From Prorocentrum cordatum (taxonomy: Eukaryota > Sar > Dinophyceae > Prorocentrales > Prorocentraceae), in contig CAUYUJ010015287.1 of NCBI GenBank assembly GCA_963575745.1, forward strand, positions 60,001 to 122,000: a DNA stretch of 62,000 nucleotides, written 5' to 3'. Positions 19,496 through 30,489 of this stretch are shown piece by piece. Made by a program: the position numbers and the translations under genes. The notes beneath the pieces are model-generated. The model had not been told where the DNA came from and searched no databases. It saw only the letters and a list, made by a program, of their open reading frames with translations. The number at the start of each line of letters is the position of its first letter. The stretch's first letter is position 1.

Positions 19496-19667
19496 TCGGG
19501 GGTGGACAGAACCCCCAACAGTGACACGTCGATTAGTGAATTGTCCGTTTTCGGTTCTCGAGAGGGCGCCGTGGCCGTTATTTTCCAGGCTTGCGCCCGC
19601 CAGGTTTGGGCCTCAGGTCGTTTTCACTAAACCACGTTTTACTAAAGGGGGGTCTGTCCATCCCCGA
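19496..19667 (+). mobile_element. M172 inverted-repeat element, copy 2
   Basis: 172 bp, about four substitutions from copy 1 (4338-4509), and flanked by a perfect 5-bp direct repeat GGCAA (19491-19495 and 19668-19672). Terminal repeats are as in copy 1. It is non-coding. Confidence 0.9.
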
Positions 19668-19672
19668 GGCAA

Positions 19673-20105
19673 GAGTGAGGAAGGAGGGGAAGGGACGAGA
19701 GAGAGAGGAGGCATGGCAGGAGGGGCACCAACGGCTCTGTTCACAACAGCTGCTCGACCAGAGGAGAGTCGGTGGATCACTCGGGTACGTGCCCGACCCA
19801 TCTCCGGAAACCGTGGCAGCATCGGCGTGCCCATCCAAGGCGAAAGGATGGTGAAACGGGGGCACTTCTTTCGGTGCGAAAGATAGCTACAGGGGGGGGC
19901 CTATGGTCTGCGCATTCCTCGGGTCCTGCATTAGTGGTACCAGCGCAGCTGAAAGCGAGGAGGATGAGACAGGGCGCGGGCGTGACAGCACCGACAAGGA
20001 CGGACCCGATTGCACGGAGGAGATGGGACGGTGTGGAGGGCGAGGGCGAATGACATGTTCGGTAGCAAGTCATGGGAGCCTGGTGTATCCTTTCAATTCC
20101 GTCTT
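19673..20105. other. No gene recognised
   Basis: Open frames here carry no recognisable domain. Confidence 0.4.
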
Positions 20106-20232
20106 TAGCGTCGGTTAGCGTCGATTAGCGTCTGGGGGTCGATGAGAGAACGCCGATTTAGCGTCAGCTAGCGTCGGTTAGCGTCGATTTAGCGTCGATT
20201 AGCGTCGACTAGAGTCGATTAGTGTCGATTCG
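20106..20232. repeat. TTAGCGTCGA 10-11-bp tandem repeat
   Basis: About 11 degenerate units of TTAGCGTCGA/TTAGCGTCGG with a short interruption at about 20130-20155. Confidence 0.85.
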
Positions 20233-20547
20233 CAAGAGCCGACAAGATGGTATGGGAGGCTCCCATGAGTTGCCACCGAAGACATGTGATCGGTGAGGAA
20301 GGTGGAATGGCACATCCCGCACACAGCAGCGATGTAAGGGTGAGGCTTGGAGCCGTCGGTGCAGCCTTGCGTCGCTCAGCGCGGGCCCCGCATGGTCGTA
20401 GCCGCCGCCACGCGCGCGCCGCTTTGCGTGGTCGCGAGACGGGTTGGGAAGCACAGGGGGGGGGGGGGCTTTCTCGCTGGCGGCTCTTTCGATCAGTCGT
20501 GCGGGAACCTAACAGGGCCGAGCTGGCCAGCAGACCCTCTATACTTG

Positions 20548-20947
20548 GCATCGTTCGGACGTGTGCATTTTTTCTCGGTGAGGGCCATCCAGGAACATGT
20601 TGGATCATTTTCGGAACACATACACGCACGTCGTCGTTTTCTTATTCGTTGTTTTTTCCGATCGGCGCGGGCCCTCACCCCCCCCTCACCCCTCCTGGAG
20701 TACTGTACTGTACTGTACTGTACTGTACTGTACTGTACTGTACTGTACTGTAGAGCTTGGCTGTTGTTGGCGCTTGTTTCGAGCAGGTGGAGTCTCTCTC
20801 ACAGGACGCACTACTGCAAACAGTCGCACGAAGCAGAGGTCTGGAGCCAGACCCCCCCCTCGCCCCCCTCTTTCCGCCCAGTGTCGAAACGCCGAAAAGG
20901 AAAACGGTCGCACATCGAAGCGTGCACGGGGAATGGCGATGGCGAGT
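20548..20947 (+). mobile_element. S-family element with internal insertions
   Basis: Left end GGCATCGTTCGGACGTGTGC and a right end with GTGCACGGGGAATGGCGATG bracket unrelated sequence, including the TACTG array and the block shared with 16990-17165. The S-family parts match 12723-13014. Confidence 0.5.
20699..20752. repeat. TACTG pentanucleotide array
   Basis: About eleven perfect TACTG units. Confidence 0.95.
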
Positions 20948-21424
20948 AAACCTTTTCTCCTGCACCCCCTGCGTGGGCACCGGATGTCCGCAGGAGCGCT
21001 GCTGGGTCCGACTTGGCATATTCTGGGAGAGGAGCTCCAGCTCCCGCCTTGGTCGCGACTCGGCAGCAAGCTGACTGTCGCCGTGATTGACGAAGATTAG
21101 CGGGCGAATAATGGTATAATATACATTGTTTCGCTTTCGGGGGCGCCTGTCCCAGGGCGGCTGGACAGTTAATCCGTCTGGGTTTCGCCGTTGGCCCCCT
21201 TATCTCAAATAGTGGTCTATACAAGAGCTGTGTGGGGAGGCTTGAGCGCCGTCGTGAAGCAGCGTCGGAACCTCGAACGATGGCCAATGTCGTACGTTAC
21301 GGCTTGTACTGCAAACCTGAAGCGGATCGTTCTTCGTGAAGACATTGCAACCTAAGCGTTGCTATCCGACAGTGCATTGTGCTGCGTGCAATTGATCAGA
21401 CCGAACATTGCATAATGTACGAGG

Positions 21425-21940
21425 ACGTGTGGCTCCGGGGACGCAAGTATTCAAATATTGTGTAAGTTACAAAGGTGTATGGCCTCGGGGACGCACATTT
21501 CGCATACGTTACGCATGCTCATAGGTTCGTGGACGCGAATGCCGTGTAATTTTCGAGGGCGCGAATACGTTGTAATATACCACTGTTGATCGCCTCGGGG
21601 ACGCGCATATTGAGTGATCTATTAGGTTGTATGGCCACGGGGGCGCGAACATGTCCTAGCGTATAGCGGGTTGTGGCTTCGGAGCGCACCTATTGCGTAA
21701 TTTAAGAGGTTGTATGAGACGCAATTGTTGCTTACCTTAAGAACTGTTATGGCCTCGGTGGCGCGAGTGTCGTGTAATTTGCGAGATTGTGTCGCTTCGG
21801 GGACGCATTATTATGTAAGTTCGAACGTTGATGGCCTCGTGGACGCAACTATGATGTACTTTACTAGGTTATGTAGCCACGGGAAAGCGAACATTCTGTA
21901 TTTGTACAAAGATCATGGCTTCGGGGACGCGAGTATCATG
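21425..21940. repeat. Degenerate ~40-bp tandem repeat (GGCCTCGGGGACGCG)
   Basis: About 12 units share a GGCCTCGGGGACGCG-like core, spaced 29-54 bp apart (mostly 35-45). AT-richer spacers contain TTGTGTAATTTACGAGGTTGT-like words. The region is less GC-rich than its surroundings. Confidence 0.75.
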
Positions 21941-22716
21941 TATATTGACGTGTCCCACGACCTCCCCGGGAATTCAGACAACGCGATCGGGGCGTGGTAT
22001 TTTGGGCTCTTTTCGGCTCCCCCCTTCGCGCGGACTTCAACAATGTACGGTAGGAAGCCGACTGTAGAACTATCACATTGGGAAGTGGAACTTGCAACTG
22101 CCATAGGAAGCAGAAAGTAGAGCTGTCACACTGGAACTTGGAACCTGCAACAGGGAGCGTGACACCTCCGCCACGTAGCCTGATGGCCCCGCAAGGGGGC
22201 CGGCGGATACCTTTTATGGTGGCACGTGAAGGTAGAAGGTACCTAGCCGCCTTGGGGCAGCGCCCCCGGCGACGCAACAGTTTATTGATACGGTTCTTCG
22301 CCCGCTAAGAAGAAGCGTTTCCTTGTGATGTCGGGAGCGGGCCCGTGTAATCACCACCTACCAAACCATTCCAACCCAACCCGAAGGCTCCCATTTGCCT
22401 ACCATTTCCAGTGCGGGGCCGTCGGGGCACATAGGAACAAACACATGTGGAACTCGTAGCCCCGACCCCCGAGATCTGGCTCTTCGGGTTAGGTCTGGGT
22501 GATCTGGTAGGTAATCGTGGAAGCGCGCGAGGCAAGTTGGCCGTCGTCGTGATTAACGATGTTGTGCAAGTGCGAGCGTGGCGAGTGACAGCTTGCAGCG
22601 CCCTGGGAGGACGATGCCTCCTCCAGGTCTGCGCATCATGGCGCCCTGCTGGACCTCCCAGCGGTGCGTGCGAAAGCGGCAACAACCACGCAGCTGGCAA
22701 CACGGAAGGGCGCCTA
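21941..22716. other. No gene recognised
   Basis: Small local duplication of AGCCGACTGTAGAACTATCACA / AGCAGAAAGTAGAGCTGTCACA (about 22057 and 22108). No gene was seen. Confidence 0.4.
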
Positions 22717-22905
22717 CGGTAGGTTCGCGTCGTGTCGATTGGCGGCGACCCCGCCAGCCGCGCTCAAAGTTGAACGCCGCGGGCGACCCAGAGTCGTCCG
22801 ATGTGGAACGATTTGGACGTTTCGGAAACGGCCGATCGTTCCTGGTGGAACGATCCCCGCGGTGTCAGAGGCCAACGCCGAAGTCGGCACGACACGAGCC
22901 TGCCG
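22717..22905 (+). mobile_element. G211 element, uninterrupted copy
   Basis: Ends CGGTAGGTTCGCGTCGTGTC and a right end whose reverse complement begins CGGCAGGCTCGTGTCGTG. The left flank is TA and the right flank TG. It is non-coding and matches 14526-14854 and 48048-48258. Confidence 0.7.
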
Positions 22906-23330
22906 TGGTTCATTTTTCAGTCCAACGGAACATGACCTCCGCTTGCTCCCCTTCGCCGCCCCGCGCGCCGAGGCGGCGGGCCCAGGCCGCCGCCTGCTGC
23001 TGCCTCCTGGTGCTGGCGGGGGGCAGCTGGCTGGCTGGCTGGGCCGCGTGGAGGAGGCCGCCGGAGCGGCGGCGTTCGAGGGTCGGTGCGGTCAGAGCGG
23101 GAGCGGAGAGAACGGATGCGAAGGCCAGTACGTAGCATGTTCTGTTCCTTTGGGACGGAGTTCGCGGTCGGTGTCGCTTCGGACGGTGCCCGTCTGAGCC
23201 CAACGGTTGCATGCTCAACAGCGGCCGCTGCCGGATTTGGACAATATTTGATGTTGGGGCCTGGGGCCTTGTACCCGATTTTCTCCGTACCCATTTTGGG
23301 CGTGCCAAGAGGATGGAGGTGTTTTAGCAT

Positions 23331-23609
23331 GTGTGGCCCTTTCTGGGCCTTTTCGTCGCCACTGCTGGACTCGCCTTGAAATTCTTGTCAGAAAGCGCCC
23401 CAAATGTCTCAGGATCCCAGACATTGTGCGATGCAATCGAATCTAAGGCTGTTCGCCGTTTTCGCATCCATGGGGTAGTTGCTGTGGGCCCCACAGGCCC
23501 CTGGCCAGTCAAACGCCACGCATTCGGGAAGAAACTGAAATGTCCTGCGGAAGGGGTCGGGACTTCAGTGAACCCCGTAACGAACAAGAGCATGGCATCG
23601 AACGTCTAG
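23331..23609 (+). CDS. Unrecognised 92-aa open frame
   Basis: The frame starts MWPFLGLFVATAGLALKF, a possible hydrophobic N-terminus, and continues with mixed composition rather than repeat-derived residues. It matches no family I know, and codon usage is not distinctive. The start overlaps a dispersed repeat shared with 14986-15075. It is likely fortuitous. Confidence 0.12.
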   Translation: MWPFLGLFVATAGLALKFLSESAPNVSGSQTLCDAIESKAVRRFRIHGVVAVGPTGPWPVKRHAFGKKLKCPAEGVGTSVNPVTNKSMASNV

Positions 23610-24140
23610 AGTCTAGGGGCAGAGAGGGGGCATCGAGGCTGGGGTAACTCGAGGTTGTTGGTCGTCGGTTGCCTTGTGTGGGGCTTCTTGTGAGGCACTC
23701 GCCTTCCGCTGCCGCGCAGTCTCGGAGGAGTCACGGCCAGGACGCGCCCTGGGACTGGTCCGGGGGCTGGGCTTTTGAGGCGAGGGCTTGACCTCCAGCT
23801 CGAAAAGGGACACCACCACCAGGAAGGGCCCTGGCCTCGAGGATCGCAGGAGTTGGCACCTCTCCCTGCGTGGAGGCTGGCGGGAGGGGCGGCAGCAGCC
23901 GGCGGAAGCAAGACGAAAGCAGCTCCGCCAGCGGAAGCTGGCGAAAGAAAAAGATGCGCCCCCAAGGGATGGCAACATCCGGGATCGGCCACAGGTTTTA
24001 CGGAGTTTTCTCGTTGCAGGATCCGCTTTTTCGCCGCGAGGGCAGACATGCGCGGATCCTAAGCAGTAAGCAACAATTTTCCGTCGTGAGCACTTTGCAC
24101 GACGCAAGCACGCTTGGCTTCCGGGTCAGAATTTGTTTGT
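23610..24140. other. No gene recognised
   Basis: GC-rich, no repeat family identified and no domain-like frame. Confidence 0.35.
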
Positions 24141-24144
24141 GTCT

Positions 24145-24275
24145 CCGGCGACCGTTCGGAACGGTTCTGGCACCCCCAGAACGCATTCGTCGAGGCGCAG
24201 CAGCAGGAAAATTATCCCGAGGCTGAACCGACGAAGACCTCCGAAACCCTCGGACGACGAAAACGTCCGAAAACG
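24145..24275 (-). repeat. F-family dispersed repeat, copy 2
   Basis: In reverse complement it reads GGACGTTTTCGTCG... CAGCCTCGGGATAA... CTGCTGCGCCTCGACGA... GAACGGTCGCCGGAG, the same order as at 3610-3745 and 40830-40915. Confidence 0.6.
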
Positions 24276-24639
24276 TCCGTGCTCCCCTCCTCGCCTCCCC
24301 CTCCCACACGGCGGAGGGCGGTGCGCTCGCTGGCGCCACTGGGGTTGCAGCTAGCATTGGGTTCATGAACAGCCCTGGCTTTGGAAGGGTACCCTTGTAA
24401 TTATGTCTGGCCTTGGAGGGCTTATGAACTGTACTGGCTCTGGACTGGCTTACGGACAGATGCGCTGCGTGTTCGGGTGTTGCACCCCGTATTTTGTGGT
24501 TTTGGGTGTCTGCGTGGGGTCTCGACCCCTCGGCGAAGGGGGTCGTGCTATCGACCCATTCTCTCGTGACTAACCTCAGGAGGTCTTTAGCGCTTTGAAG
24601 GACCCCCTTCTGCTTCTTTCGGCGGAGAATAAACTCGCC

Positions 24640-24816
24640 CCTCCTCCTGCTCCACCTCCCCCTCCTCCCCCCCCTCCTCCCCCTCCTCCTCCTCCTCCTC
24701 CTCCTCCTCCTCCCTCCTCCTCCTCCTCCCCCTCCTCCTCCTCCCCCTCCTCCTCCTCCTCCTCCTCCTCCTCCTCCTCCTCCTCCTCCTCTCCTCCTCC
24801 TCCTCCTCCTCCCTCC
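24640..24816. repeat. CTC polypyrimidine tract
   Basis: CTC with CCCCTCC interruptions. Confidence 0.95.
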
Positions 24817-24952
24817 TCTTCGCCAACGAGGCTATGCTTTGGCTGTGCTCCTCCCTCCCTCCCTCTCCCCCTCTCCCTCGGGGGCATCGGCAGGGTGGAC
24901 TGCCTCAGGGGGGGGGGGACAGCATCGACCCCCTATGGAGTGCCCCTCTCCC

Positions 24953-25142
24953 GAGCCCCACCGGCGATGCATCGCCCGATCTACCGGTAATGTAGCGCCG
25001 ATTCCAGATATTTCGTTCCCCTCCTCCTCCTCCTCCTCCTCCTCCTCCTCCTCCTCCTCCTCCTCCTCCTCCGCCTTCTCCTCCTGAGCCCCGCCGGCGA
25101 TGCATCGCCCGATCTGTTGGTGATGTACCGCCGATTCCAGAT
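24953..25142. repeat. 57-bp duplicated block flanking a CTC tract
   Basis: GAGCCCCACCGGCGATGCATC...CGATTCCAG is present at 24953-25009 and again at 25086-25142, with a CTC microsatellite (25018-25084) between. The CL copy C begins about 10 bp to the right. Confidence 0.85.
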
Positions 25143-25152
25143 GATCGAAAAA

Positions 25153-25343
25153 GGAAAATGGCCATAAACATAAACTTTTGGCGGTCCGCGCTGACTTCTT
25201 GGATCCGCGCTGGGGCCCCCTCTGGCGGCGCCTCCGACGCCGCCCCTGGCGCGGTCCGCGCGCCAGGAAGGGGGGTCCGGCGCAGATCCAAGAAACCCGC
25301 GCGGAACGCCAAAACGTTTATGTTTACATTGTGTGTTCTTCTT
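25153..25343 (+). mobile_element. CL cloverleaf element, copy C (divergent)
   Basis: The same architecture as copies B and D but diverged. Outer arms are ATAAACATAAACTTTTGGCG / CGCCAAAACGTTTATGTTTA. The internal palindromes are GGCGGCGCC-TCC-GACGCCGCC and CTGGCGCGGTCCGCGCGCCAG. The exact ends are blurred (GGAAAATG / TTGTGTGTTC), which suggests an older insertion. It is non-coding. Confidence 0.75.
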
Positions 25344-26393
25344 GCAAGATTTTCTCCCCCGAGTCCAGTTCCCCCCCCTATCCTTCCCCATCCAGGGTGT
25401 GGGGGACGGTAGCAGCCGACACCGCAAAGGTTCGCGGCGTGTCGACGCGGCGGCGGCCCAAGTGCGGCCGTTGTCAAGGGGGCGCGGTTCGGCCCTGAAC
25501 GCCCGAGCCGTCCGGGCCGCAGGTGCCCCCGCGGTCTCGCGGCGGGCGCACTGGGCAGCGGAAGCCGGAGAGGCAGAGGGAGGGGGACGGTGTCGGCACT
25601 TTTGCCGCTGGGTGCCCCTCGTGGCGTCCCAGGGAAACAGACGGCTTTTGCAGCCCGATGGTCACCACAGCTCGACGGGGCTGTGGGAGAGACTCTTGCC
25701 CTGTGGTTGGCCAGGCACAGTAGGTGCGGACCCGCCGTACCACCCCTGAGAGGCCCGATGGGGCAATTTGGAGGGCTATAGTGAGGGGGGCACGAGGAAG
25801 ACGCGGAGGAGGGGTGCGATCGACCAGTGCAAATCCAAGACGCATCAACGAGGTTGCAACGTACCCTCCCTCCAAGGTCCCTCTTCACAGGTACTTGCAC
25901 GAGCTGTTCTTTTCTGATTTGTAATGAGGGAAGTGGCCCGTGCGAAGGCAACCGTCTGAGAGTCCTCAATCGTGCCCAAACACTAGTCCTGGGGCTTCGT
26001 TCCAGAACACCATTCCTTGGACCTGAACCGCTCGACGCCCATGAATCAGTCGCAAATATACGCGTGAGCCACATTTTGAGAAGGAGCTGTCCTCCACCCT
26101 TGAAGCAATTGCAAAGACGACCGTGCCCGGCGCTGAAGCGAGAGCTGCATTTTCAAAACCAAAGTTCATCCACCGCTACAGTTGTTGCAGTCTTTAATGG
26201 CGAATGAGGGTGGGGCTAAAGCAAGAGCCTCATTTTGAAAACCACCCGCCCTCCATCCGCGAACATGTTGCAAAGTTCAAGCTTCGGGTCCATGAGTGGG
26301 GGGGAATCTCAGGCGAAACGCCCAGCTCGCCCTCCCCGCCGACACGTCTGAGTCTGCGGCAGGGAGGAGGCATCTAAAACGAAAAGGGAACGA

Positions 26394-26467
26394 GGAGGAG
26401 GAGGAGGAGGACGAGGACGAGGAAGAGGAGGAGGAGGACGAGGAGGAGGAGGAGGAGGAGGAGGAAG
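26394..26467. repeat. GGA microsatellite in the loop of the inverted repeat
   Basis: GGA/GAC purine tract. An Arg/Glu-rich frame (26296-26814) runs through it and shows no recognisable domain. Confidence 0.9.
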
Positions 26468-26696
26468 CGGCCCCGCCCCCCATGGGCGACTGCCAGCCGG
26501 GCGGCTGCAGTGCGCCCCACCCCCCCCGCTGGCGGAGGGCGGTGCGCACGCCGGTGCCCGGCTCCGTGAGGGTCTTCGCGGACGGGGAAGGCTTCCCGCC
26601 CCCATTCCGATCGGCGGCCAGCGGCCGTCGTCGTCTTCGTCGTCCTCGTCCTCCTCGTTGCCCTCGTCCGCCCTCCCTTCCATTCCATCATCACGC

Positions 26697-27300
26697 CTCC
26701 TCCTCCCCCTCCTCCTCTTCCTCCTCCTCCCTGCTCGCCCGCCCATCCCTCTTTCCCCCCTCCTCTTCCCCTGGCCGGCGTTCAAGGGCGAACCAGGGCC
26801 CATGCTTGATCTAGACATGGGCTTGCGGCTCTGGGGCGGAAGGTTCCCAACATGCACCCTTCCCTTCCTCACTCCTCCTCCCACCTCTTCCTCCTCCTCC
26901 TCCTCCTGCTCTTCCTGCTCCTCCTGCTCTTTGTGCTCCTCCTGCTTCTCCTCCCCTTTTCCTCTGCCTCCGCCCTCCTCCGTTCTCCCCTCCCCCCCTC
27001 CTCCCCTCCTCCTCCTCCTCCTCCTCCTCGCTTTCCTTTTCCTCCTCCTCCCCCTCCTCCCCCTCCTCCTGCTCCTCCTGCTCCTGCTGCTCCTCCTGCT
27101 CTTCTTGCTCCTCCTGCTTCTCCTCCCCTTTTCCTCTGCTTCCGCCCTCCTCCGTTCCTCTCCCTCCTCCTCCCCCTCCTCCTCTTCCTCCCCCTCCTCC
27201 TCCTCATCCTTTCCCTTTTCCTTCTCCTCCTCCTCCTCCTCCTCCTCCTCCTCCTCCTCCTCTTCCTTTTCCTCCTCATCCTCATCCTCATCCGTTCCTT
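26697..27300. repeat. CTC/CTCCTG polypyrimidine region
   Basis: About 600 bp of CTC with CTCCTGCTC and TTTTCC interruptions. A block with CTTCTCCTCCCCTTTTCCTC is present twice (about 26945 and 27117). Confidence 0.9.
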
Positions 27301-27419
27301 TTCCTTATAATCGATAAATTCTCCCTGTCGCACCCCGAGACCAGTTTTTCGGGCGGGCCGAGCGTTTTGCTTCAGCTTTTCGCACCATTGATGATTTTGC
27401 ATCTTAAAAAGTGGTAGCA

Positions 27420-27995
27420 TATTCACAGATGGAGGGCGGGCCGTTTTCAAAATGTGGCTCTCGCCTTAGCGCCGCACGCATTCATTTTAAATCTTAAGCA
27501 TGTGCAAGAGCTTCACGGATTGAGGGCGCCTTTTTTCAATATGTGGTGATCGCCTTAGCGCCGCGCGCATTCGTTTCAAACATTTGCCAGAGCTTCACGG
27601 ATTGAGGGCGGGTGGTTTTCGGCATGTGGCTCTCGCTTTCGCGCCGCGCACATTCGTTAACAAAACATTGCAAAACAATCACGGATTTAGGGCGGGTCGT
27701 TATCAAAATGCATATCTCGCCATAGGGCCGCGCATATTTGTTTAAAACAACGACAAGAACTTCACGGATTGAACACGGGTGGTTTTCAAAATGTAGTTAT
27801 CGCCCTTGCGCGGCGCATATTCGTTTCAAAAATTGCAAGAGTTTCACACATTGAGGGCGGGCAGTTTTCGAAATGTGGCTCTCGCCTTATCGCCGCGCAA
27901 GAGCTTCGCGGATTGAGGGCGGCTCCTTTTCAAAAGGTGGTTCTCGCCTTAGCGCCGCGCACATTCGTTTACAAACATTGCAAGAGTTTCACATA
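27420..27995. repeat. 82-bp degenerate tandem repeat
   Basis: Six to seven units containing CACGGATTGAGGGCGGG, TTTTCAAAATGTGGCTCTCG and CGCCGCGCACATTCGTTT, spaced about 82 bp apart except the last (~59). Single inverted units lie at 26050-26280. Confidence 0.85.
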
Positions 27996-28317
27996 TTCCC
28001 AGGATCAGCTTGCCAGAAATCGTGGTTCGGCAGGATTGAGGATTATGCGGGTGAAACAGTTCTGTTGATTCGCGGTGTTGAAGTTCCAAAAATGGCGCTC
28101 TGGCAAGATTCTGGGTCGTTGAGACGCAGAAGTCAAGTTGATACGTGGCGTTGAAATACCGAGAACAATGATTGGGCATGCCTCAGGATCTTCAAACGGG
28201 TGTCTTCCAACGAGGCAGTTCCCTCAATTAAAAAGAACCGTTGTAGGGGCCTATGAAGAGGGAGCTTGGAGGGAGGGTTAATTCCAACACCGTTGATGAT
28301 TGTTGTGTTTACACTGG

Positions 28318-28390
28318 TCCTCCTCATCCTCCTCCTCCTCCTCGTCCTCCTCCTCGTCTTCCTCCACCTGCTCACCTACTCCTCCTCCGT
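28318..28390. repeat. CTC microsatellite
   Basis: CTC tract with CAT/CGT interruptions at the outer edge of the inverted repeat. Confidence 0.85.
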
Positions 28391-28836
28391 TCGGCTTCAG
28401 GATCACAGGAGACCCCCCCAAACCTGCGGCGGGGACTACCAGCCACCGCGCTACAGGCGGGTAACCAACGCATGTTCCCACTAAAGAGCGCTGGTGTCCC
28501 CGAGCCAATTTTGTCCGAAGAGACCCATCCTCCCGCCCTCCGCCGCCTGCTTCTGGAGTAGTTGTTGAGGCCGCCTGGACGGCGGCGGCCACGTAGTTTC
28601 CAGGAAGTTCCCTTGCCGCCCTCCCCGCTCTTTGCTCTCCTCCTTCTTTCCCTTCCTCCTCCGCCCCCTCGCCTTTTGCCCCTTCCCCTGCCGCTCCTGC
28701 TTTCTCTTCTCCTCCCCCTCGTCCTCCCTCCTCCTGGCCAGGGTTCATCTGGGGGTGCCCGAGTTGGCCCCGGCCTCCGCCGCGCAGTGGACCACCCCCA
28801 CCGCCGGGGTTCAGGTCCTCGTCCTCCTCCCTGCCT
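28391..28836. other. No gene recognised
   Basis: GC-rich and pyrimidine-rich stretch, no domain-like frame. Confidence 0.35.
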
Positions 28837-28910
28837 TTGGCATCGCCCTTACGTGTACATTTTCTTGGTGAATGGCCATCGAGGAGCATCCTGGATGATG
28901 GAACAAACGG
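28837..28910 (+). repeat. S-family left end
   Basis: CATCGCCCTTACGTGTACATTTTCTTGGTGAATGGCC matches the left part of 12723-13014. The matching right end (GTGAATGGACGTCCGAGCGA) appears at about 29868-29885, after the minisatellite. Confidence 0.55.
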
Positions 28911-28954
28911 ATAATCCTGGCGAAGGACCCGACCATATGATGTAGTTGTGAGTA

Positions 28955-29700
28955 ACGCGTTGTGGGTGCCACTTCCGGTGGGCCACGCAACGCGTGATGC
29001 GGCGTGCCGTAATGGGTGGGGGGGGACGCATGCGGGCGGTCGCATTGGGGCCTTCCCTTCGGTGGAGTTCCCTATGGGGCCACGAAACGCTGCACTGGGT
29101 GAGGGGACCACATGCGGGCACCCCCGCTGGGGCCTTTGGTGGAGCTCCCTAGTGGGCCACGAAATGCTGCACTAGGTGGGGGGACAAATGCTGCACTAGG
29201 TGGGGGGACCGCATGCGGTCACCCCCACTTGGGCCTTCGGTGGAGCTCCCTAGTGGGCCACGAAATGCTGCACTAGGTGGGGTGACCGCATGCAGGCAAC
29301 ACCCTTTAGGGCCTTCGGTGGAGCTCCCTATGCGGCCACGAAGCGCTGCACTGGGTTGGGGGACCGCATGCGGGCACCCCCACTGGAGCCTTCGGTGGAG
29401 CTCCCTACGGGGCCACGAAACGCTGCACTAGGTGGGGGGACCGCATGCGGTCACCCCCACTTGGGCCTTCGGTGGAGCTCCCTGTGTGGCCACGAGGAAA
29501 CGTGTGAGGGGTGTGCCAAAATGGGTGTGGGGACCGCATGCGGTCACCCCCACTAGGGCCTTCGGTGGAGCTCCCCACGGGGCCACGAAACGTGTGAGGG
29601 GTGTGCCAAAATGGGTGTGGGGACCGCATGCGGTCACCCCCACTAGGGCCTTCGGTGGAGCTCCCTACGGGGCCACGAAACGTGCGAGGGGTGTGCCAAA
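28955..29700. repeat. ~72-78-bp minisatellite, locus 3
   Basis: Units with GGGCCTTCGGTGGAGCTCCC, GGCCACGAAACGCTGCACT and GGACCGCATGCGGTCACCCC, in the same orientation as locus 2. The last three units have a variant CGTGTGAGGGGTGTGCCAAA insert. Confidence 0.9.
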
Positions 29701-30405
29701 GTGAGGGGGTGACGGGAGGAGGGAGGAAGGGGAGGGGGAGAGGGAGGGGGAGGAGGAGGAGGAGGTGGAGAGGAGGAGGAGGAACGCGGGGACCGTCTCT
29801 CCAAAACGAGGACCCAACACCGCAGGATGGTTGGGACAAAACGCACCAAGCCGAAAAATACGCGGTGAATGGACGTCCGAGCGACGGCAAGTGCCCCTCC
29901 TTCAAAGTCTGCGGCTGATTGCTATTGGGATTCGCAGGCCAAGACATCCCCCCTCCTTCTTGCCTCCCCCCCACTCCCTGCCGCGCCCGCGCATGCGCCA
30001 GCGTGCTCGCTTTCGAGGGGGGGGTGGGGCAGGGGGGGGGGGGGGGATGGGGGCATGCGCGCGCGGGGGGGCGAGGGGGAAGCTGGGCGCGGGCTTACCT
30101 CTTGGGGCCGTCTTGGGGCACCCTTAGGGGGCGATCTTGGGGTCATTTGGAGGAGATCGATCAAAGGAGGGGAGCTCCTCAATTAGGCCCCCAACCCCAG
30201 CAAGCCAAGATCGGACCAGCACATGAGTAAAACAAATGATTGCGAAGGCCTTACGGCCGTTGCCGCCGACCCTGAGAGCGACGAAGATGAACACGAGAGG
30301 GGTGCAGGGTGGAAGAGGTGGATGAGAGAGGAGGAGGGGGGAGAAGGATGTGGAGAAGCAAGAGGAGGAGAAGGAGGCAGAGGAGAGCAGGAGGAGGGGG
30401 AGCAG
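29701..30405. other. No gene recognised
   Basis: Holds a short GGA tract (about 29740-29780), G-runs at about 30018-30045 and a CTTGGGG stretch at 30085-30150. Nothing protein-like was seen. Confidence 0.4.
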
Positions 30406-30409
30406 AGGC

Positions 30410-30483
30410 GGGGGGAGGAGGAGGAGGAGGAGGAGGAGGAGGAGGAGGAGGAGGAGGAGGAGGAAGAGGAAGAGGAGGAGGCC
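30410..30483. repeat. GGA microsatellite
   Basis: About 22 GGA units ending GAAGAGGAGG. Confidence 0.95.
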
Positions 30484-30489
30484 AGAGGC

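Larger units (their letters stand above)
25800..28330. repeat. Large degenerate inverted repeat
   Basis: Left arm about 25820-26285 and right arm about 27400-28320 are imperfect reverse complements. GACCAGTGCAAATCC, TACCCTCCCTCCAAGGTCCC and TTTTGAAAACCACCCGCCC on the left match the reverse complement of segments at about 28310, 28270 and 27780. The right arm is longer because it contains an 82-bp tandem repeat. The loop carries GGA and CTC tracts. Confidence 0.7.

Noticed and set aside
26296-26814. 172-aa acidic frame
   Set aside because: The centre is a GGA tract and the ends show no recognisable motif.
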